Origin: Mesobacillus zeae
Lineage (GTDB): Bacteria > Bacillota > Bacilli > Bacillales > Cytobacillaceae
Assembly (NCBI RefSeq): GCF_003570705.1
Contig: NZ_QWVT01000024.1
Span: 124,001 to 188,000 of the forward strand
Direction: 5' to 3'
DNA length: 64,000 bases
Shown here: in pieces, positions 1 to 9,004 of the stretch
Position numbering within the stretch: the stretch's first letter is position 1
Layout of the letters: each line of letters begins with the position of its first letter
The notes under the pieces: generated by a model
What the model saw: the letters and a program-made list of their open reading frames with translations, nothing else
Databases searched by the model: none
What the model was told of the DNA's origin: nothing
Program-made: the position numbers and the translations under genes

Positions 1-1
1 C

Positions 2-688
2 GGCCTTTCCCTTTCTTTGTTTTCGGTAGCTGTCTTTCTCAGTTTTTTCCTGAAGCGCCGACCCGCAAGCGGGAGCTATTTATTTACGTCCATCATTAAG
101 GAGCGGAGCAATAACAAAAACTGGAGGATGATCACAAACGCACATTTTTTTCAGGGGCTTCGTGAAGGAACCTTCGTTTTTATCATTTCTGTTTTTGTAT
201 TTATTGCCAAAGGAAGTGAAATGGCACTTGGGACGTTTGGGTTGATTAATTCGAGTGTAGCTTTTATTACATATTATTTTGCTTCAAGGCTATTGAAAAA
301 AGAATATAGAAAAAAAGCGATTCTCTTTGGCGGCTTGCTGCTTTATATGGCGATTTTCCTAATTGTATTCGAGCCTACATACTCTAGGCTCCTTCTCTAT
401 GCTGCTGTCATTGCTGTGGGATATCCATTGCTTCTTGTCCCTTACATGTCGCTTACATATGATGTAATTGGGAGAGGACGGAATGCTGCTGACATGAGGA
501 TAGAATATATCGTCGTGAGGGAATTGTTTTTAAATTCGGGTCGGATTATTTCTATTCTGCTTTTTCTTGCGAGTGTTCTCTTGTTCAACCAGGAGGAAAG
601 CATCCCCATCCTGCTATTGATTCTTGGAAGCGGCCATGCGGTTATTTATTACTTTATCAGGCAAATCCACTTTTCTCCGGCTTCCTGA
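2..688 (+). CDS. yqgE: MFS-type transporter, C-terminal part (partial at window edge)
   Basis: The reading frame is open from the first bases of the window, so the apparent TTG at 17 is probably internal and the gene begins upstream. The visible 229 residues are strongly hydrophobic, with about six membrane-spanning stretches separated by short basic loops, as in the C-terminal half of a major facilitator permease. It lies directly upstream of pbpA, the position of yqgE in B. subtilis, which is the main reason for the name. The substrate cannot be inferred. Confidence 0.6.
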   Translation, partial: GLSLSLFSVAVFLSFFLKRRPASGSYLFTSIIKERSNNKNWRMITNAHFFQGLREGTFVFIISVFVFIAKGSEMALGTFGLINSSVAFITYYFASRLLKKEYRKKAILFGGLLLYMAIFLIVFEPTYSRLLLYAAVIAVGYPLLLVPYMSLTYDVIGRGRNAADMRIEYIVVRELFLNSGRIISILLFLASVLLFNQEESIPILLLILGSGHAVIYYFIRQIHFSPAS

Positions 689-825
689 CAAGATACAAGT
701 CCTGCTTTTAGAAGGAAAATTAAACCACTAAGGATTATGATAGCAAAAAAGGGCGTTTTCCTTTAAAATAACAGGTAGTGAAATTTGTCATGTACAAGCG
801 TCATATAGAAGGGTGAGGGGAAGCC

Positions 826-2988
826 TTGAATAATAAGAAAAAAAAGAGAGCACAGGTGCCGTTCAGGCTGAACATGCTTTTCTTTGTTGTTTTTGTTTTG
901 TTTTCCATGCTGATTTTAAGACTGGGAATTGTCCAGATTGTTTATGGGGAGGATTTCAAACGGGAAATTGAACGGACGGAGGATGTCACGGTCAATAATC
1001 CGGTACCGCGCGGAAAAATGTATGACCGAAACAGCAAAACCATTGTAGACAATGTGCCGAATGATGCGATTACTTTCACGAGAAGCCAGTCAACGAAGCC
1101 CGAGGAAATGCTGAAAGTGGCAGAAAAGCTGGCGGGGATGATCGAGATGGATACGAAAAAAGTCCGTGATAGAGATAAGAAGGACTACTGGATTCTCCGC
1201 CATCCAAAAGAGGCCAAGAAAAAAATCACAAAAAAAGAATGGACTCTTTACAATCAAAAAAAGCTAAATGATAAGAAAATTTATGATCTCCAGTTGGATA
1301 GAATCACACCAGAAGAGTTAAACCTTCCAAAAGAGGAACTCGAGATCCTGGCGATTTTCCGGGAATTCAACAGCGGATATGCCCTGGCTCCGCAAATTGT
1401 GAAAAAGCATGTGACGCCTGAAGAACTGGCGAGAGTCAACGAAAACCTAGAAGACCTTCCGGGCGTCGACACAACGACAGACTGGGAACGCCATTATGCT
1501 TTCGACAAGACGCTGAAATCAGTACTTGGAAAAGTATCCGGCTCTGATGAAGGCCTCCCGAAAGAGCGTATTGACTACTATCTTTCAAGGGATTACAGTC
1601 GCAATGATCGCGTAGGCAAAAGTTATCTTGAATTGCAATACGAAGATGTGCTCCACGGACAGAAGGCAAAAGTGAAAAATAAAACAGACAAAGCCGGAAA
1701 TGTGCTTGATACAGAAATTGTTTCAGAAGGCGCAAGAGGAGAAGACCTCATGCTGTCCATTGATATGGACCTCCAACTGGCAGTAGAAAAAATCATTGAA
1801 GAAGAATTGATGAGAGCCAAACAAAACGGTTCCACTGGCCTTTTGGACCGAGCGTTTGTCGTCTTGATGGACCCTCACACCGGCGAAGTACTGACAATGG
1901 CCGGCAAGCGTCTTGAGCGCGATGAGGAAACAGGCCGTACCGTCATGCAGGACTTTGCGCTCGGGAATATCACGACATCGTACAATGTCGGTTCCACTGT
2001 CAAAGGCGCGACTATCCTTACAGGCTTCAAAGCAGGGGCAATTGCGCCAGGTACGTCGTTCTACGATACACCAATTTTAATCAAAGGTACGCCACCTAAA
2101 AAGTCTTGGAAGCAGGGCCTTGGAACGCTGAATGATGTCAATGCATTGAAAGTATCATCGAACGTTTACATGTTCAGGACAGCCATCAATATTGGTAAAG
2201 GAAATTATGTACCGAACCAGTCTCTAGTAGTCAGCGATGATGCGTTCGAGATATTCCGGAATTCGTTTGCCCAGTTCGGTCTTGGCGTCAGAACGGGAAT
2301 TGATCTGCCAAATGAAATGGTTGGCTTCAAAGGAAATGATAAAAGTCCGGGAAGAACAGGTTTTCTTATGGACTTTTCTATTGGACAGTTTGATACGTAC
2401 ACACCAATGCAGCTAGCCCAATATGCCTCTACAATTGCAAACGGGGGAAGCAGGATCCAGCCTCGCCTTGTGAAGGAAATCCGGGAACCAGTGCTTGACA
2501 GTAATGAAGTCGGACCAGTTCTTAAAAGGTTTGAACCTGTAGTTCTGAATCAGGTTGATACGACTCCGGAATGGATGGGGCGTGTTCATGACGGGTTCCG
2601 TAAGGTCATGCAGGAGCCGGGCGGAACCGCCTACGGGTCGTTCGGTAGTGCTCCATATCATCCTGCTGGAAAAACAGGTACTGCAGAAGCGGTATATGAT
2701 GGTCCTTTACGTAAACAGTTTAATGGCCCAAAGCTAACGATGAACCTAAGCCTGATTGGCTATGCCCCGCACGACAATCCAGAGGTTGCGATGTCGGTCA
2801 TGGTTCCGTGGGCATACGATAGCGATACGGGTCACCATGCTAACAACGATATCGGCCGCCGCGTGCTTGATACGTACTTTGAATTGAAAAAGAAACGACA
2901 GGAAGAAAAAATGAATCTCGTCCAGCCTGAGCAGAAAGTGGAAGAGAAAGAAGAAGGAGAAGAACTTCTTCAGGAAATCTCCGGCTGA
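826..2988 (+). CDS. pbpA: Penicillin-binding protein 2A-type transpeptidase (class B PBP)
   Basis: A class B penicillin-binding protein that cross-links peptidoglycan outside the membrane, in the PBP2A/MrdA group associated with rod elongation. One N-terminal membrane anchor (about residues 15-38) is followed by a dimerisation domain. The transpeptidase domain has all three active-site motifs: SxxK (S390-T-V-K393), SxN (S444-S-N446) and KTGT (616-619). Its length of 720 aa is usual for the family. The start is TTG at 826 behind a GGGTGAGGGG ribosome site. The C-terminal 30 residues are very rich in Glu/Lys. A terminator follows at once, so it is probably transcribed alone or with the upstream gene. 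Confidence 0.95.
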   Translation: MNNKKKKRAQVPFRLNMLFFVVFVLFSMLILRLGIVQIVYGEDFKREIERTEDVTVNNPVPRGKMYDRNSKTIVDNVPNDAITFTRSQSTKPEEMLKVAEKLAGMIEMDTKKVRDRDKKDYWILRHPKEAKKKITKKEWTLYNQKKLNDKKIYDLQLDRITPEELNLPKEELEILAIFREFNSGYALAPQIVKKHVTPEELARVNENLEDLPGVDTTTDWERHYAFDKTLKSVLGKVSGSDEGLPKERIDYYLSRDYSRNDRVGKSYLELQYEDVLHGQKAKVKNKTDKAGNVLDTEIVSEGARGEDLMLSIDMDLQLAVEKIIEEELMRAKQNGSTGLLDRAFVVLMDPHTGEVLTMAGKRLERDEETGRTVMQDFALGNITTSYNVGSTVKGATILTGFKAGAIAPGTSFYDTPILIKGTPPKKSWKQGLGTLNDVNALKVSSNVYMFRTAINIGKGNYVPNQSLVVSDDAFEIFRNSFAQFGLGVRTGIDLPNEMVGFKGNDKSPGRTGFLMDFSIGQFDTYTPMQLAQYASTIANGGSRIQPRLVKEIREPVLDSNEVGPVLKRFEPVVLNQVDTTPEWMGRVHDGFRKVMQEPGGTAYGSFGSAPYHPAGKTGTAEAVYDGPLRKQFNGPKLTMNLSLIGYAPHDNPEVAMSVMVPWAYDSDTGHHANNDIGRRVLDTYFELKKKRQEEKMNLVQPEQKVEEKEEGEELLQEISG

Positions 2989-3003
2989 CAACTATATATG
3001 AAG

Positions 3004-3036
3004 AGAGCTGCCTTTCCCGAGGCAGCTCTTTTTTTA
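3004..3036 (+). terminator. Rho-independent terminator after pbpA
   Basis: A perfect 10-bp stem (3004-3013 with 3020-3029) with a six-base loop, followed by seven T residues. It separates pbpA from the phosphate-regulated pst promoter. Confidence 0.92.
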
Positions 3037-3052
3037 TACGCGAAAGGAGCAA

Positions 3053-3106
3053 TTTACAAAACCTTAACATTGCGTTTATACCTCATTAAAACTTGAGATG
3101 TATTCT
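3053..3106 (+). promoter_or_regulatory. Pho box and promoter of the pst operon
   Basis: Four TT(A/T)ACA-like hexamers lie on the same face at an exact 11-bp period: TTTACA 3053-3058, TTAACA 3064-3069, TTTATA 3075-3080 and TTAAAA 3086-3091, each separated by 5 bp. This is the direct-repeat arrangement bound by PhoP~P dimers in Bacillus. A possible -10 element TATTCT lies at 3101-3106, with pstS beginning at 3151. The repeats are seen directly; PhoP control is inferred from the known motif and the gene downstream. Confidence 0.88.
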
Positions 3107-3150
3107 TAGGTTGTAGGACAAACAACCACAACTCTAGGGGGAATTGAGGA

Positions 3151-4122
3151 ATGAAGCGTTCTAAAAAGTTTAGCCTGCTAGCCTTGCTTGCAGCGATCAT
3201 GGTGTTTACAGCTGCTTGCGGCAGTGGAGAGCCAGCCAAGGGAGAGGGCAAAGGCGGAAATGAAAAGGCTGAACTCGAAGGCAGCGTCGTCATTGACGGC
3301 TCAGGGACTGTCTACCCATTCATGGCTAAAATGGCTGAAAATTATATGACGAATGAACAGGAAGGCGTATCGGTTGAAGTGAGCCGCGCCGGTACATCTG
3401 CAGGGTTCAAGAAATTTCTTGTAAAAGACGGCACAGACTTCAACAATGCATCCCGCGAAATAAAAGATGAAGAAAAAACAGAAGCTGAGAAGCTTGGAAT
3501 TGAAGCACATGAAATGAAAGTCGCTCTTGACGGTTTGACCTTTGTTGTCAACAAAGACAATGATTGGGCGGATGATCTGACACAGCAGGAAATTGTTGAT
3601 ATTTTCCTTGCTGAAAAAGATAAGAAAAAATGGTCTGATGTACGCTCAGACTTCCCGGATGAGCCGATTAAAACTTATGGCCCTAATGAAAACCACGGAA
3701 CATACGAATTCATGTTTGAAAAGATCCTTGAAGAAAAAGCATTGCCTGAAAAAATCAATCTTCAGCAAGACTACTCGACACTTGTCGACCTAGTATCAAA
3801 AGATAAGAACGCGATTGCTTTCTTTGGATATGGATACTATGCCAGCAACAAAGATAAGGTGAATGCAGTAAATGTTGACTTTGGAAAAGGCCCGGTTGAG
3901 CCTAAAGTCGAAACAATTGCGGAGGATGGAGACTATGCTCCATTCACACGCCCGGTGTTCACTTACCTAAATAAAGGCATGGCAAAAGAAAAGCCGCAGG
4001 TGCTTGACTACGCGATTTACACTATGAACAATTCACAGGAAGTCGCAAAGGAAACCGGATTTGCGCCGCTACCTGATGAAGATGTAAAAGCTACTGTGGA
4101 AGCGTTGGAAGGTCTGAAATAA
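3151..4122 (+). CDS. pstS: Phosphate ABC transporter substrate-binding lipoprotein
   Basis: The extracytoplasmic phosphate receptor of the high-affinity Pst transporter. A signal peptide ends in a lipobox T-A-A-C with Cys23 as the lipidated residue. The mature part opens with the family's phosphate-loop pattern (IDGSGTVYP, then SRAGTSAGF). At 323 aa it has the family length. The ATG at 3151 is preceded by a GGGGGAATTGAGGA ribosome site. It is the first gene of the operon, under the Pho box at 3053-3106, and is separated from pstC by a 120-bp gap containing a hairpin. Expression is expected to rise under phosphate limitation. Confidence 0.96.
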   Translation: MKRSKKFSLLALLAAIMVFTAACGSGEPAKGEGKGGNEKAELEGSVVIDGSGTVYPFMAKMAENYMTNEQEGVSVEVSRAGTSAGFKKFLVKDGTDFNNASREIKDEEKTEAEKLGIEAHEMKVALDGLTFVVNKDNDWADDLTQQEIVDIFLAEKDKKKWSDVRSDFPDEPIKTYGPNENHGTYEFMFEKILEEKALPEKINLQQDYSTLVDLVSKDKNAIAFFGYGYYASNKDKVNAVNVDFGKGPVEPKVETIAEDGDYAPFTRPVFTYLNKGMAKEKPQVLDYAIYTMNNSQEVAKETGFAPLPDEDVKATVEALEGLK

Positions 4123-4154
4123 TTTCAGAACAAGCTTGAAGCGGGAAAACCGTG

Positions 4155-4184
4155 GAAGATGAGAGGCCAGCCCTTCTCATCTTC
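4155..4184 (+). other. Hairpin between pstS and pstC (probable mRNA processing/attenuation element)
   Basis: A perfect 10-bp inverted repeat (4155-4164 with 4175-4184) with a 10-base loop and no following T-run. It sits just after pstS, a usual place for a stem-loop that protects the pstS message or partly stops transcription so that the binding protein exceeds the permease. Function is inferred from position. Confidence 0.6.
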
Positions 4185-4245
4185 TTGCGTGTGTCTTGCC
4201 GGCTGTAAGCTTCTTGGATATGAAGGATGAAAGGGGTTTTACAAA

Positions 4246-5202
4246 GTGGAAAAATCCGTAGTGCCAGAAAGCGGAACCGGGTTGGATGTCAGGGGAATGA
4301 TTGCTAAAAAAAGGAAATCAGCCAGTATACGGACAGTTGTAGAAAAGCTCGTTCCGCGCATTTTATTCGGGATTGCTGCGATTTCCGTCCTGACGACAAT
4401 CGGAATCCTGCTGACATTGCTGACAGAAACAGTTATTTTTTTCGAGCGCGTCCCATTCCTTGACTTTTTTACGGGAACTAAATTAAAGCCGTTAGGAGAA
4501 GAAGCCGTTTTCGGCGTGCTGCCGTTATTGACAGGTACCCTTCTTTCCTCGGCGATTGCGATGGTTGTAGCCATACCAATCGGCTTAATGACAGCCATAT
4601 TCCTTAGTGAATATGCCTCTGAAAAACTGAGGAGAACCCTTAAGCCGCTGCTGGAAATTCTTGCGGGCATACCGACTATCGTTTATGGTTTCTTTGCTTT
4701 TACGTTCGTCACGCCTCTCTTAAGATCTTTCATACCTGGTCTGGAACCGACGAATATCCTTAGCCCGGGTATCGTGATGGGAATTATGATTATCCCGATG
4801 GTTGCTTCTTTATCTGAAGACGCAATGAGTGCTGTTCCGAATGCAATGAGGGAAGGGGCTTTGGCACTGGGAGCCACGAAACTTGAGGTAACTTTAAAGG
4901 TTGTCGTTCCTGCAGCTATCTCCGGAATCATTGCATCCTTCGTCCTTGGAATTTCCCGGGCGATTGGGGAAACGATGATCGTGGCGATTGCTAGCGGAAG
5001 CTCAAAGAATTTCACTTTTGATGTTACACAATCGATGCAGACCATGACAGCTTATATCGTTGAAGTAACCGGCGGTGAAGCTGCAGCTGGTACGACACTT
5101 TACTACAGCCTGTATGCGGTTGCCATGACACTGTTTGTGTTTACGCTTGTCATGAACCTCGTTGCCCAATATATTTCCCGTAAATTCAGGGAGGAATATT
5201 AA
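4246..5202 (+). CDS. pstC: Phosphate ABC transporter permease PstC
   Basis: One of two inner-membrane permease subunits of the Pst phosphate transporter. It has about six membrane segments after a charged N-terminus of roughly 35 residues, and a permease (EAA-like) loop around A-L-A-L-G-A-T-K, the PstB docking site. At 318 aa it has the usual length. The start is GTG at 4246 with an AAGGGG ribosome site about 11 bp upstream. Its stop is one base before the pstA start, indicating tight coupling. Confidence 0.95.
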   Translation: MEKSVVPESGTGLDVRGMIAKKRKSASIRTVVEKLVPRILFGIAAISVLTTIGILLTLLTETVIFFERVPFLDFFTGTKLKPLGEEAVFGVLPLLTGTLLSSAIAMVVAIPIGLMTAIFLSEYASEKLRRTLKPLLEILAGIPTIVYGFFAFTFVTPLLRSFIPGLEPTNILSPGIVMGIMIIPMVASLSEDAMSAVPNAMREGALALGATKLEVTLKVVVPAAISGIIASFVLGISRAIGETMIVAIASGSSKNFTFDVTQSMQTMTAYIVEVTGGEAAAGTTLYYSLYAVAMTLFVFTLVMNLVAQYISRKFREEY

Positions 5203-5203
5203 G

Positions 5204-6088
5204 ATGAAATATGTAGACGCTGCCCAGGTACAAAAGAAGATGGGAACCCGCCTTTTGGCGAATAAGCTTGCAAAGAATCTGTTCTTTCTCTCAACCTTAT
5301 TCGGATTGATCGTTTTGGTTATCTTGATTTATCGGGTTGTTGCCCAAAGCATCGGCTGGATTGATGCAGACTTCATATTTAACAAGCTCTCGACTGATCC
5401 GGAAAAAGCCGGGATTATGGGGGCCATACTTGGAACATTATGGCTGATGGCCGTTGTAGCGCCAGTCACGATGGTTCTTGGTGTTGGTACGGCCATTTAC
5501 CTGGAGGAATACGCAAAAAAAAGCCGCCTCCAGGGATTTATCCAAACGAATATTTCCAACCTTGCTGGAGTTCCGTCAGTCGTGTTCGGAATTCTTGGTC
5601 TGACAGTGTTTGCACGTGCCCTTGACTTAGGGTCGGTCGTTCTTGCAGGCGGATTGACAATGGCACTGCTTGTGCTCCCGGTTGTGGTAGTGGCCAGCCA
5701 GGAAGCGATCCGGGCTGTACCACAGTATTTGCGGGAAGCTTCCTATGGGATGGGTGCAACAAAATGGCAAACGATTAAAAACATTGTTTTGCCGGCATCC
5801 CTTCCCGGTATTCTGACGGGCGTCATCCTTGCACTTTCGCGGGCAATCGGCGAAACTGCGCCGCTAGTTGTTATCGGTATTCCTGCGCTGCTAATTCCTC
5901 TGCCAGATGGGGTTTTAGATAAATTCACCATCCTGCCCGTCCAGGTTTACTACTGGACAACGGATTCCGCACTTGTTGCCGAATATGCCAATCTGGCTGC
6001 TGCGACAATTGTGATTCTGTTGATTGTCCTTTTTGCGATGAACTCAGTAGCGATACTGATCCGAAATAAATTTCAGAAAAGATTTTAA
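5204..6088 (+). CDS. pstA: Phosphate ABC transporter permease PstA
   Basis: The second membrane subunit of the Pst transporter, with about six transmembrane helices and the loop A-S-Y-G-M-G-A-T-K matching the EAA motif of PstA proteins. The ATG at 5204 is chosen because a GGGAGG ribosome site ends eight bases upstream and it directly follows the pstC stop. An in-frame start at 5162 would overlap pstC and has no ribosome site. The predicted length is 294 aa. Confidence 0.95.
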   Translation: MKYVDAAQVQKKMGTRLLANKLAKNLFFLSTLFGLIVLVILIYRVVAQSIGWIDADFIFNKLSTDPEKAGIMGAILGTLWLMAVVAPVTMVLGVGTAIYLEEYAKKSRLQGFIQTNISNLAGVPSVVFGILGLTVFARALDLGSVVLAGGLTMALLVLPVVVVASQEAIRAVPQYLREASYGMGATKWQTIKNIVLPASLPGILTGVILALSRAIGETAPLVVIGIPALLIPLPDGVLDKFTILPVQVYYWTTDSALVAEYANLAAATIVILLIVLFAMNSVAILIRNKFQKRF

Positions 6089-6106
6089 AAGGGGGAGGAA
6101 AAGAAC

Positions 6107-6931
6107 ATGGCAGTTTTAACGATGACAGAAACTAAAGGCAAGCTTGCGGAAGAACAAGAATTCAGCCAGGCGGAAAAGAAAATCGTATATGGCACGAAGG
6201 ACCTCAATTTGTGGTATGGCGGAGACCAGGCTTTGAAAAATATTAATCTAGATATTTATGAAAATGAAGTGACTGCAATCATCGGCCCCTCTGGCTGCGG
6301 CAAGTCTACTTATATCAAGACATTGAACAGAATGGTTGAATTGATTCCGGTTGTACGGGTTTCAGGAGAAATACTGTATCGGGAGCGGAATATCCTCGAT
6401 AGGTCTTATAAGGTGGAGGATTTAAGAACGAACGTTGGCATGGTGTTCCAGAAGCCAAATCCATTCCCAAAGTCCATTTATGAGAATGTGGCCTATGGTC
6501 CGAAAATCCATGGAATCAGGGATAAGAAAATCCTTAATGAAATCGTCGAGAAAAGCTTGAGAGGGGCAGCCATCTGGGATGAAGTAAAAGACAGGCTGAA
6601 TGAGAATGCCTATGGTCTCTCTGGGGGCCAGCAGCAGCGTCTGTGCATTGCAAGGGCGCTGGCGATCGAACCCGATGTCATCCTGATGGATGAACCAACC
6701 TCAGCACTGGATCCTATATCAACCTTGAAAGTCGAGGAACTGGTACAGGAACTAAAAAAAGATATTAGCATCATCATTGTGACACATAATATGCAGCAGG
6801 CTGCCAGGATTTCCGACAGGACTGCTTTCTTCCTGAACGGCGAAGTTGTCGAATATACAAATACGAATAGCATTTTCTCCAATCCTTCTGACAAGCGGAC
6901 AGAGGATTATATTACCGGCCGCTTTGGTTGA
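6107..6931 (+). CDS. pstB: Phosphate ABC transporter ATP-binding protein
   Basis: The ATPase subunit that powers phosphate import. Walker A is GPSGCGKS at about residues 60-67, the signature LSGGQQQR follows, and Walker B reads VILMDEP before the switch His (VTHN). At 274 aa it has an N-terminal extension of about 25 residues. The GGGGGAGG ribosome site lies just before the ATG. Only one pstB is present, whereas B. subtilis 168 carries two tandem copies (pstBA, pstBB). Confidence 0.96.
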   Translation: MAVLTMTETKGKLAEEQEFSQAEKKIVYGTKDLNLWYGGDQALKNINLDIYENEVTAIIGPSGCGKSTYIKTLNRMVELIPVVRVSGEILYRERNILDRSYKVEDLRTNVGMVFQKPNPFPKSIYENVAYGPKIHGIRDKKILNEIVEKSLRGAAIWDEVKDRLNENAYGLSGGQQQRLCIARALAIEPDVILMDEPTSALDPISTLKVEELVQELKKDISIIIVTHNMQQAARISDRTAFFLNGEVVEYTNTNSIFSNPSDKRTEDYITGRFG

Positions 6932-6998
6932 GTTTTTGAAGGCAGACGAGAAAAGGGAGCAGCACTTTTAAGGTGCTGGACAGGAAGGGAGCAGGGCA

Positions 6999-7658
6999 AT
7001 GGTAGTGAGAGAAAAGTTTCATGACGATTTAAAAGAACTTCAGACTAAAATGCTGGAGCTGGGAAGTCTTGCGTCAGAACAATTGACAAAATCGCTTCAG
7101 GCACTTGAAACTGGTGATATAGAGCTTGCTTTGAAAATCATGGACGATGATATCAAAGCAGATATGCTTGAAGAAGATATCAATGACTGCGCCATTCTTC
7201 TGATTGCAAAGCAGCAGCCTGTTGCGGTGGATTTAAGGAGAATTATTGTTGCGATTAAAATAGCAACCGACATTGAAAGAATTGCTGATTTTGGTGTCAA
7301 TATCGCCAAATCGGCTATCAGGATTGGAAATGAGCCCCTGGTCAAACCCATTGAGCATATCAGGCAAATGCACAGGCTAACGCTAGAAATGCTGCAGCTC
7401 TCGCTCGATGCTTTCAAAGAAGAGAATGTTGCGAAGGCAAAGCAGGTTGCCGAAATGGATGACCAGGTGGATGAACTGTACGGTCAAATGATCCGCGATT
7501 TGCTTGAGCTGAACAAGGAAACTCCAGGCTATTTGTCGCAAATTACCCAGCTGTCTTTCGTCTGCCGCTATCTTGAGCGAGCAGCAGACCATACGACAAA
7601 TATTGCTGAAAGCATTTTTTATCTCGTAAAAGGCAAGCGTTACGACTTAAACAACTAA
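6999..7658 (+). CDS. phoU: Phosphate signalling complex protein PhoU
   Basis: A cytoplasmic all-helical regulator that links Pst transporter activity to the PhoR sensor kinase and restrains phosphate uptake. The two repeated PhoU helical bundles are visible, each with an acidic metal-binding patch: DDDIKADMLEEDIND in the first and EMDDQVDELYGQM in the second. The length of 219 aa is usual. It closes the pst operon, about 65 bp after pstB. To my knowledge B. subtilis 168 lacks phoU in this operon, so the layout here is the more general one. Confidence 0.95.
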   Translation: MVVREKFHDDLKELQTKMLELGSLASEQLTKSLQALETGDIELALKIMDDDIKADMLEEDINDCAILLIAKQQPVAVDLRRIIVAIKIATDIERIADFGVNIAKSAIRIGNEPLVKPIEHIRQMHRLTLEMLQLSLDAFKEENVAKAKQVAEMDDQVDELYGQMIRDLLELNKETPGYLSQITQLSFVCRYLERAADHTTNIAESIFYLVKGKRYDLNN

Positions 7659-7735
7659 TAAAAAACCCAGTGTAGCTATGTGTCTTCAGGATGCCGGAAA
7701 ACACGGGAATGAATAGAAAATGATTACGATAAAAA

Positions 7736-7770
7736 ATCGGCAGCTTGCCTTGATAGCTGCCGATTATTTG
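7736..7770 (+). terminator. Hairpin terminator after phoU
   Basis: A perfect 10-bp stem (7736-7745 with 7755-7764) with a nine-base loop and a weak T-rich tail, 77 bp after the phoU stop. It probably ends the pst operon. Confidence 0.6.
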
Positions 7771-7920
7771 TGTTTAGGGAAGTGGAATCTTTTAACTGGT
7801 GTTACATAGTTGGCTGAAATATTGTTTTTGTAGATGGCAAAGGTTTGTTTTCTATTTAATCCTGTACTGCTTTGGGTTTTTATGCCGGTATTTAACAACA
7901 CAACGGCAAAGGTCCAGAAA

Positions 7921-7968
7921 AAAGGCTGCCATGTACTTAGCGATATTGCTAAGTACATGGCAGCCTTT
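7921..7968. repeat. Long perfect palindrome in the phoU/yqzC convergent gap
   Basis: Two exact 21-bp arms (7921-7941 and 7948-7968) with a six-base loop, flanked by A and T runs. It lies in a gap of about 400 bp (7659-8054) with no convincing gene. It could be a bidirectional terminator, but the T-runs are only three bases long, so a mobile-element-like or structural hairpin is also possible. Confidence 0.6.
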
Positions 7969-8023
7969 ACATAAGTAATTGGCATTTTTAAAGGGAGGTT
8001 CCAAACCAAACTGGACTCCCTCC

Positions 8024-8070
8024 AATAACTAAGGAGCAGGGAACCCCCTGCTCCTTAGTTATTTTTTGTA
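8024..8070. terminator. Perfect 18-bp hairpin at the 3' end of yqzC
   Basis: Exact 18-bp arms (8024-8041 and 8046-8063) with a four-base loop, followed on the plus strand by a T-run. The yqzC stop codon (8055-8057) lies inside the right arm. It reads best as a terminator for plus-strand transcripts arriving from pst/phoU and may also stop minus-strand messages. Confidence 0.65.
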
Positions 8071-8633
8071 ATTACTCTTGAGACTGTGGAGAAATCCATC
8101 TTCGAATTCAATTTGTAGGTACCGATTTGAATATCAGTATGGTAATCGTTGTCAATCAAGTACTTTTCAAATTTATCGGAGTCTTTTATGATTCCATTGG
8201 ATTTAAGCTGGGAAGCGATTTCTCCCGGGCTCATTCCATCGGTGATTTTCAGTGTGAAAGTTTTCTCCGCATTTGCTTTCTTTTCTGCTTCTGCTTTTTC
8301 TGCAGCTTCTTTTTTAGCTTTTTCTACAGCTTCTTTTTCTTTATTTACCTTCTCTGTTTGTTCTTTGTCTTCTGGTTTTGGCTTTGAAGGGGTTACTTTT
8401 TGAGGCTCCGCTGGCTTTGGCTTTGCAACTTGATTCTCTTGCACTTTAGCTGTCAGCTTTGCATATTCTTCCTTCGTAAGCACTTTATAGTCTTCTTTCT
8501 TGAGCAGTGCTTTTGCATCAGTCACTGTGGGCTTTGGGGCTTCCTTCGGGCCGGCAAAATACTGGGCAGGCCAGACAATCAGCAGCGTGAACATCATGCC
8601 GAGTGCAAACATCCTTGCCGTGCGCATATTCAT
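8055..8633 (-). CDS. yqzC: Membrane-anchored protein with a C-terminal YceG/MltG-like segment
   Basis: 192 aa. It has an N-terminal membrane anchor (about residues 8-27), a long low-complexity linker rich in Lys, Glu, Ala and Pro (about residues 30-125), and a C-terminal domain of about 65 residues. That domain contains the pattern ITDGMSPGEIASQL...GII...F, the substrate-approach module seen in YceG/MltG proteins. The catalytic part of a full MltG is absent, so no enzyme activity is claimed. The start overlaps the yqzD stop by ATGA, and a GGGGG ribosome site lies inside yqzD. The position between pst and rpmG matches yqzC of B. subtilis. Confidence 0.75.
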   Translation of the reverse strand: MNMRTARMFALGMMFTLLIVWPAQYFAGPKEAPKPTVTDAKALLKKEDYKVLTKEEYAKLTAKVQENQVAKPKPAEPQKVTPSKPKPEDKEQTEKVNKEKEAVEKAKKEAAEKAEAEKKANAEKTFTLKITDGMSPGEIASQLKSNGIIKDSDKFEKYLIDNDYHTDIQIGTYKLNSKMDFSTVSRVITKNN

Positions 8634-9004
8634 TGAATCTGCCCCCGTTCCATGAATTCCTTGATGATCTGCTCTACCTCGCCAGCGGAAAGAGAAGATT
8701 GGGCGGCAATCTGTTCAACATCTTTCCCTTGCTGGGCAAGTGACCATACCTGGTTTTTAATGATTTCATGGATTTCGCGTTTCTCACCGTAAGCCGATTC
8801 TTTGCCAATCATGTTATCTGTGCCGACTAAAAGCTCTTCTTCCAATACTTTTACTTTCTTTTTAATCTGGAATAGTTCCTGGACCTGCTGTATGCTCAGC
8901 TGGTCAATTTCCTCACGTAATTCTCCGTATGGGTCTTTGAGAAAGAATGAAAGGATAAAAAGAACAACAGAAAAGGCTAGAAGGCCCATCATTATGTATT
9001 CCAC
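8630..9004 (-). CDS. yqzD: Small membrane-anchored coiled-coil protein, YqzD-like
   Basis: One N-terminal membrane helix is followed by a charged coiled-coil region (about residues 25-60) and a C-terminal helical segment resembling a helix-turn-helix fold (IAAQSSLSAGEVEQII). GTG at 9004 is chosen as the start because a GGAGG site lies eight bases upstream; the upstream ATG overlaps that ribosome site. The protein is 124 aa and is translationally coupled to yqzC. Function is unknown. Confidence 0.7.
   Translation of the reverse strand: MEYIMMGLLAFSVVLFILSFFLKDPYGELREEIDQLSIQQVQELFQIKKKVKVLEEELLVGTDNMIGKESAYGEKREIHEIIKNQVWSLAQQGKDVEQIAAQSSLSAGEVEQIIKEFMERGQIQ

Noticed and set aside
4239-4670. 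143-codon minus-strand ORF
   Set aside because: Antisense shadow of pstC.
7764-8009. 81-codon minus-strand ORF in the phoU/yqzC gap
   Set aside because: Contains the 21-bp palindrome, lacks a ribosome site and has no recognisable pattern.
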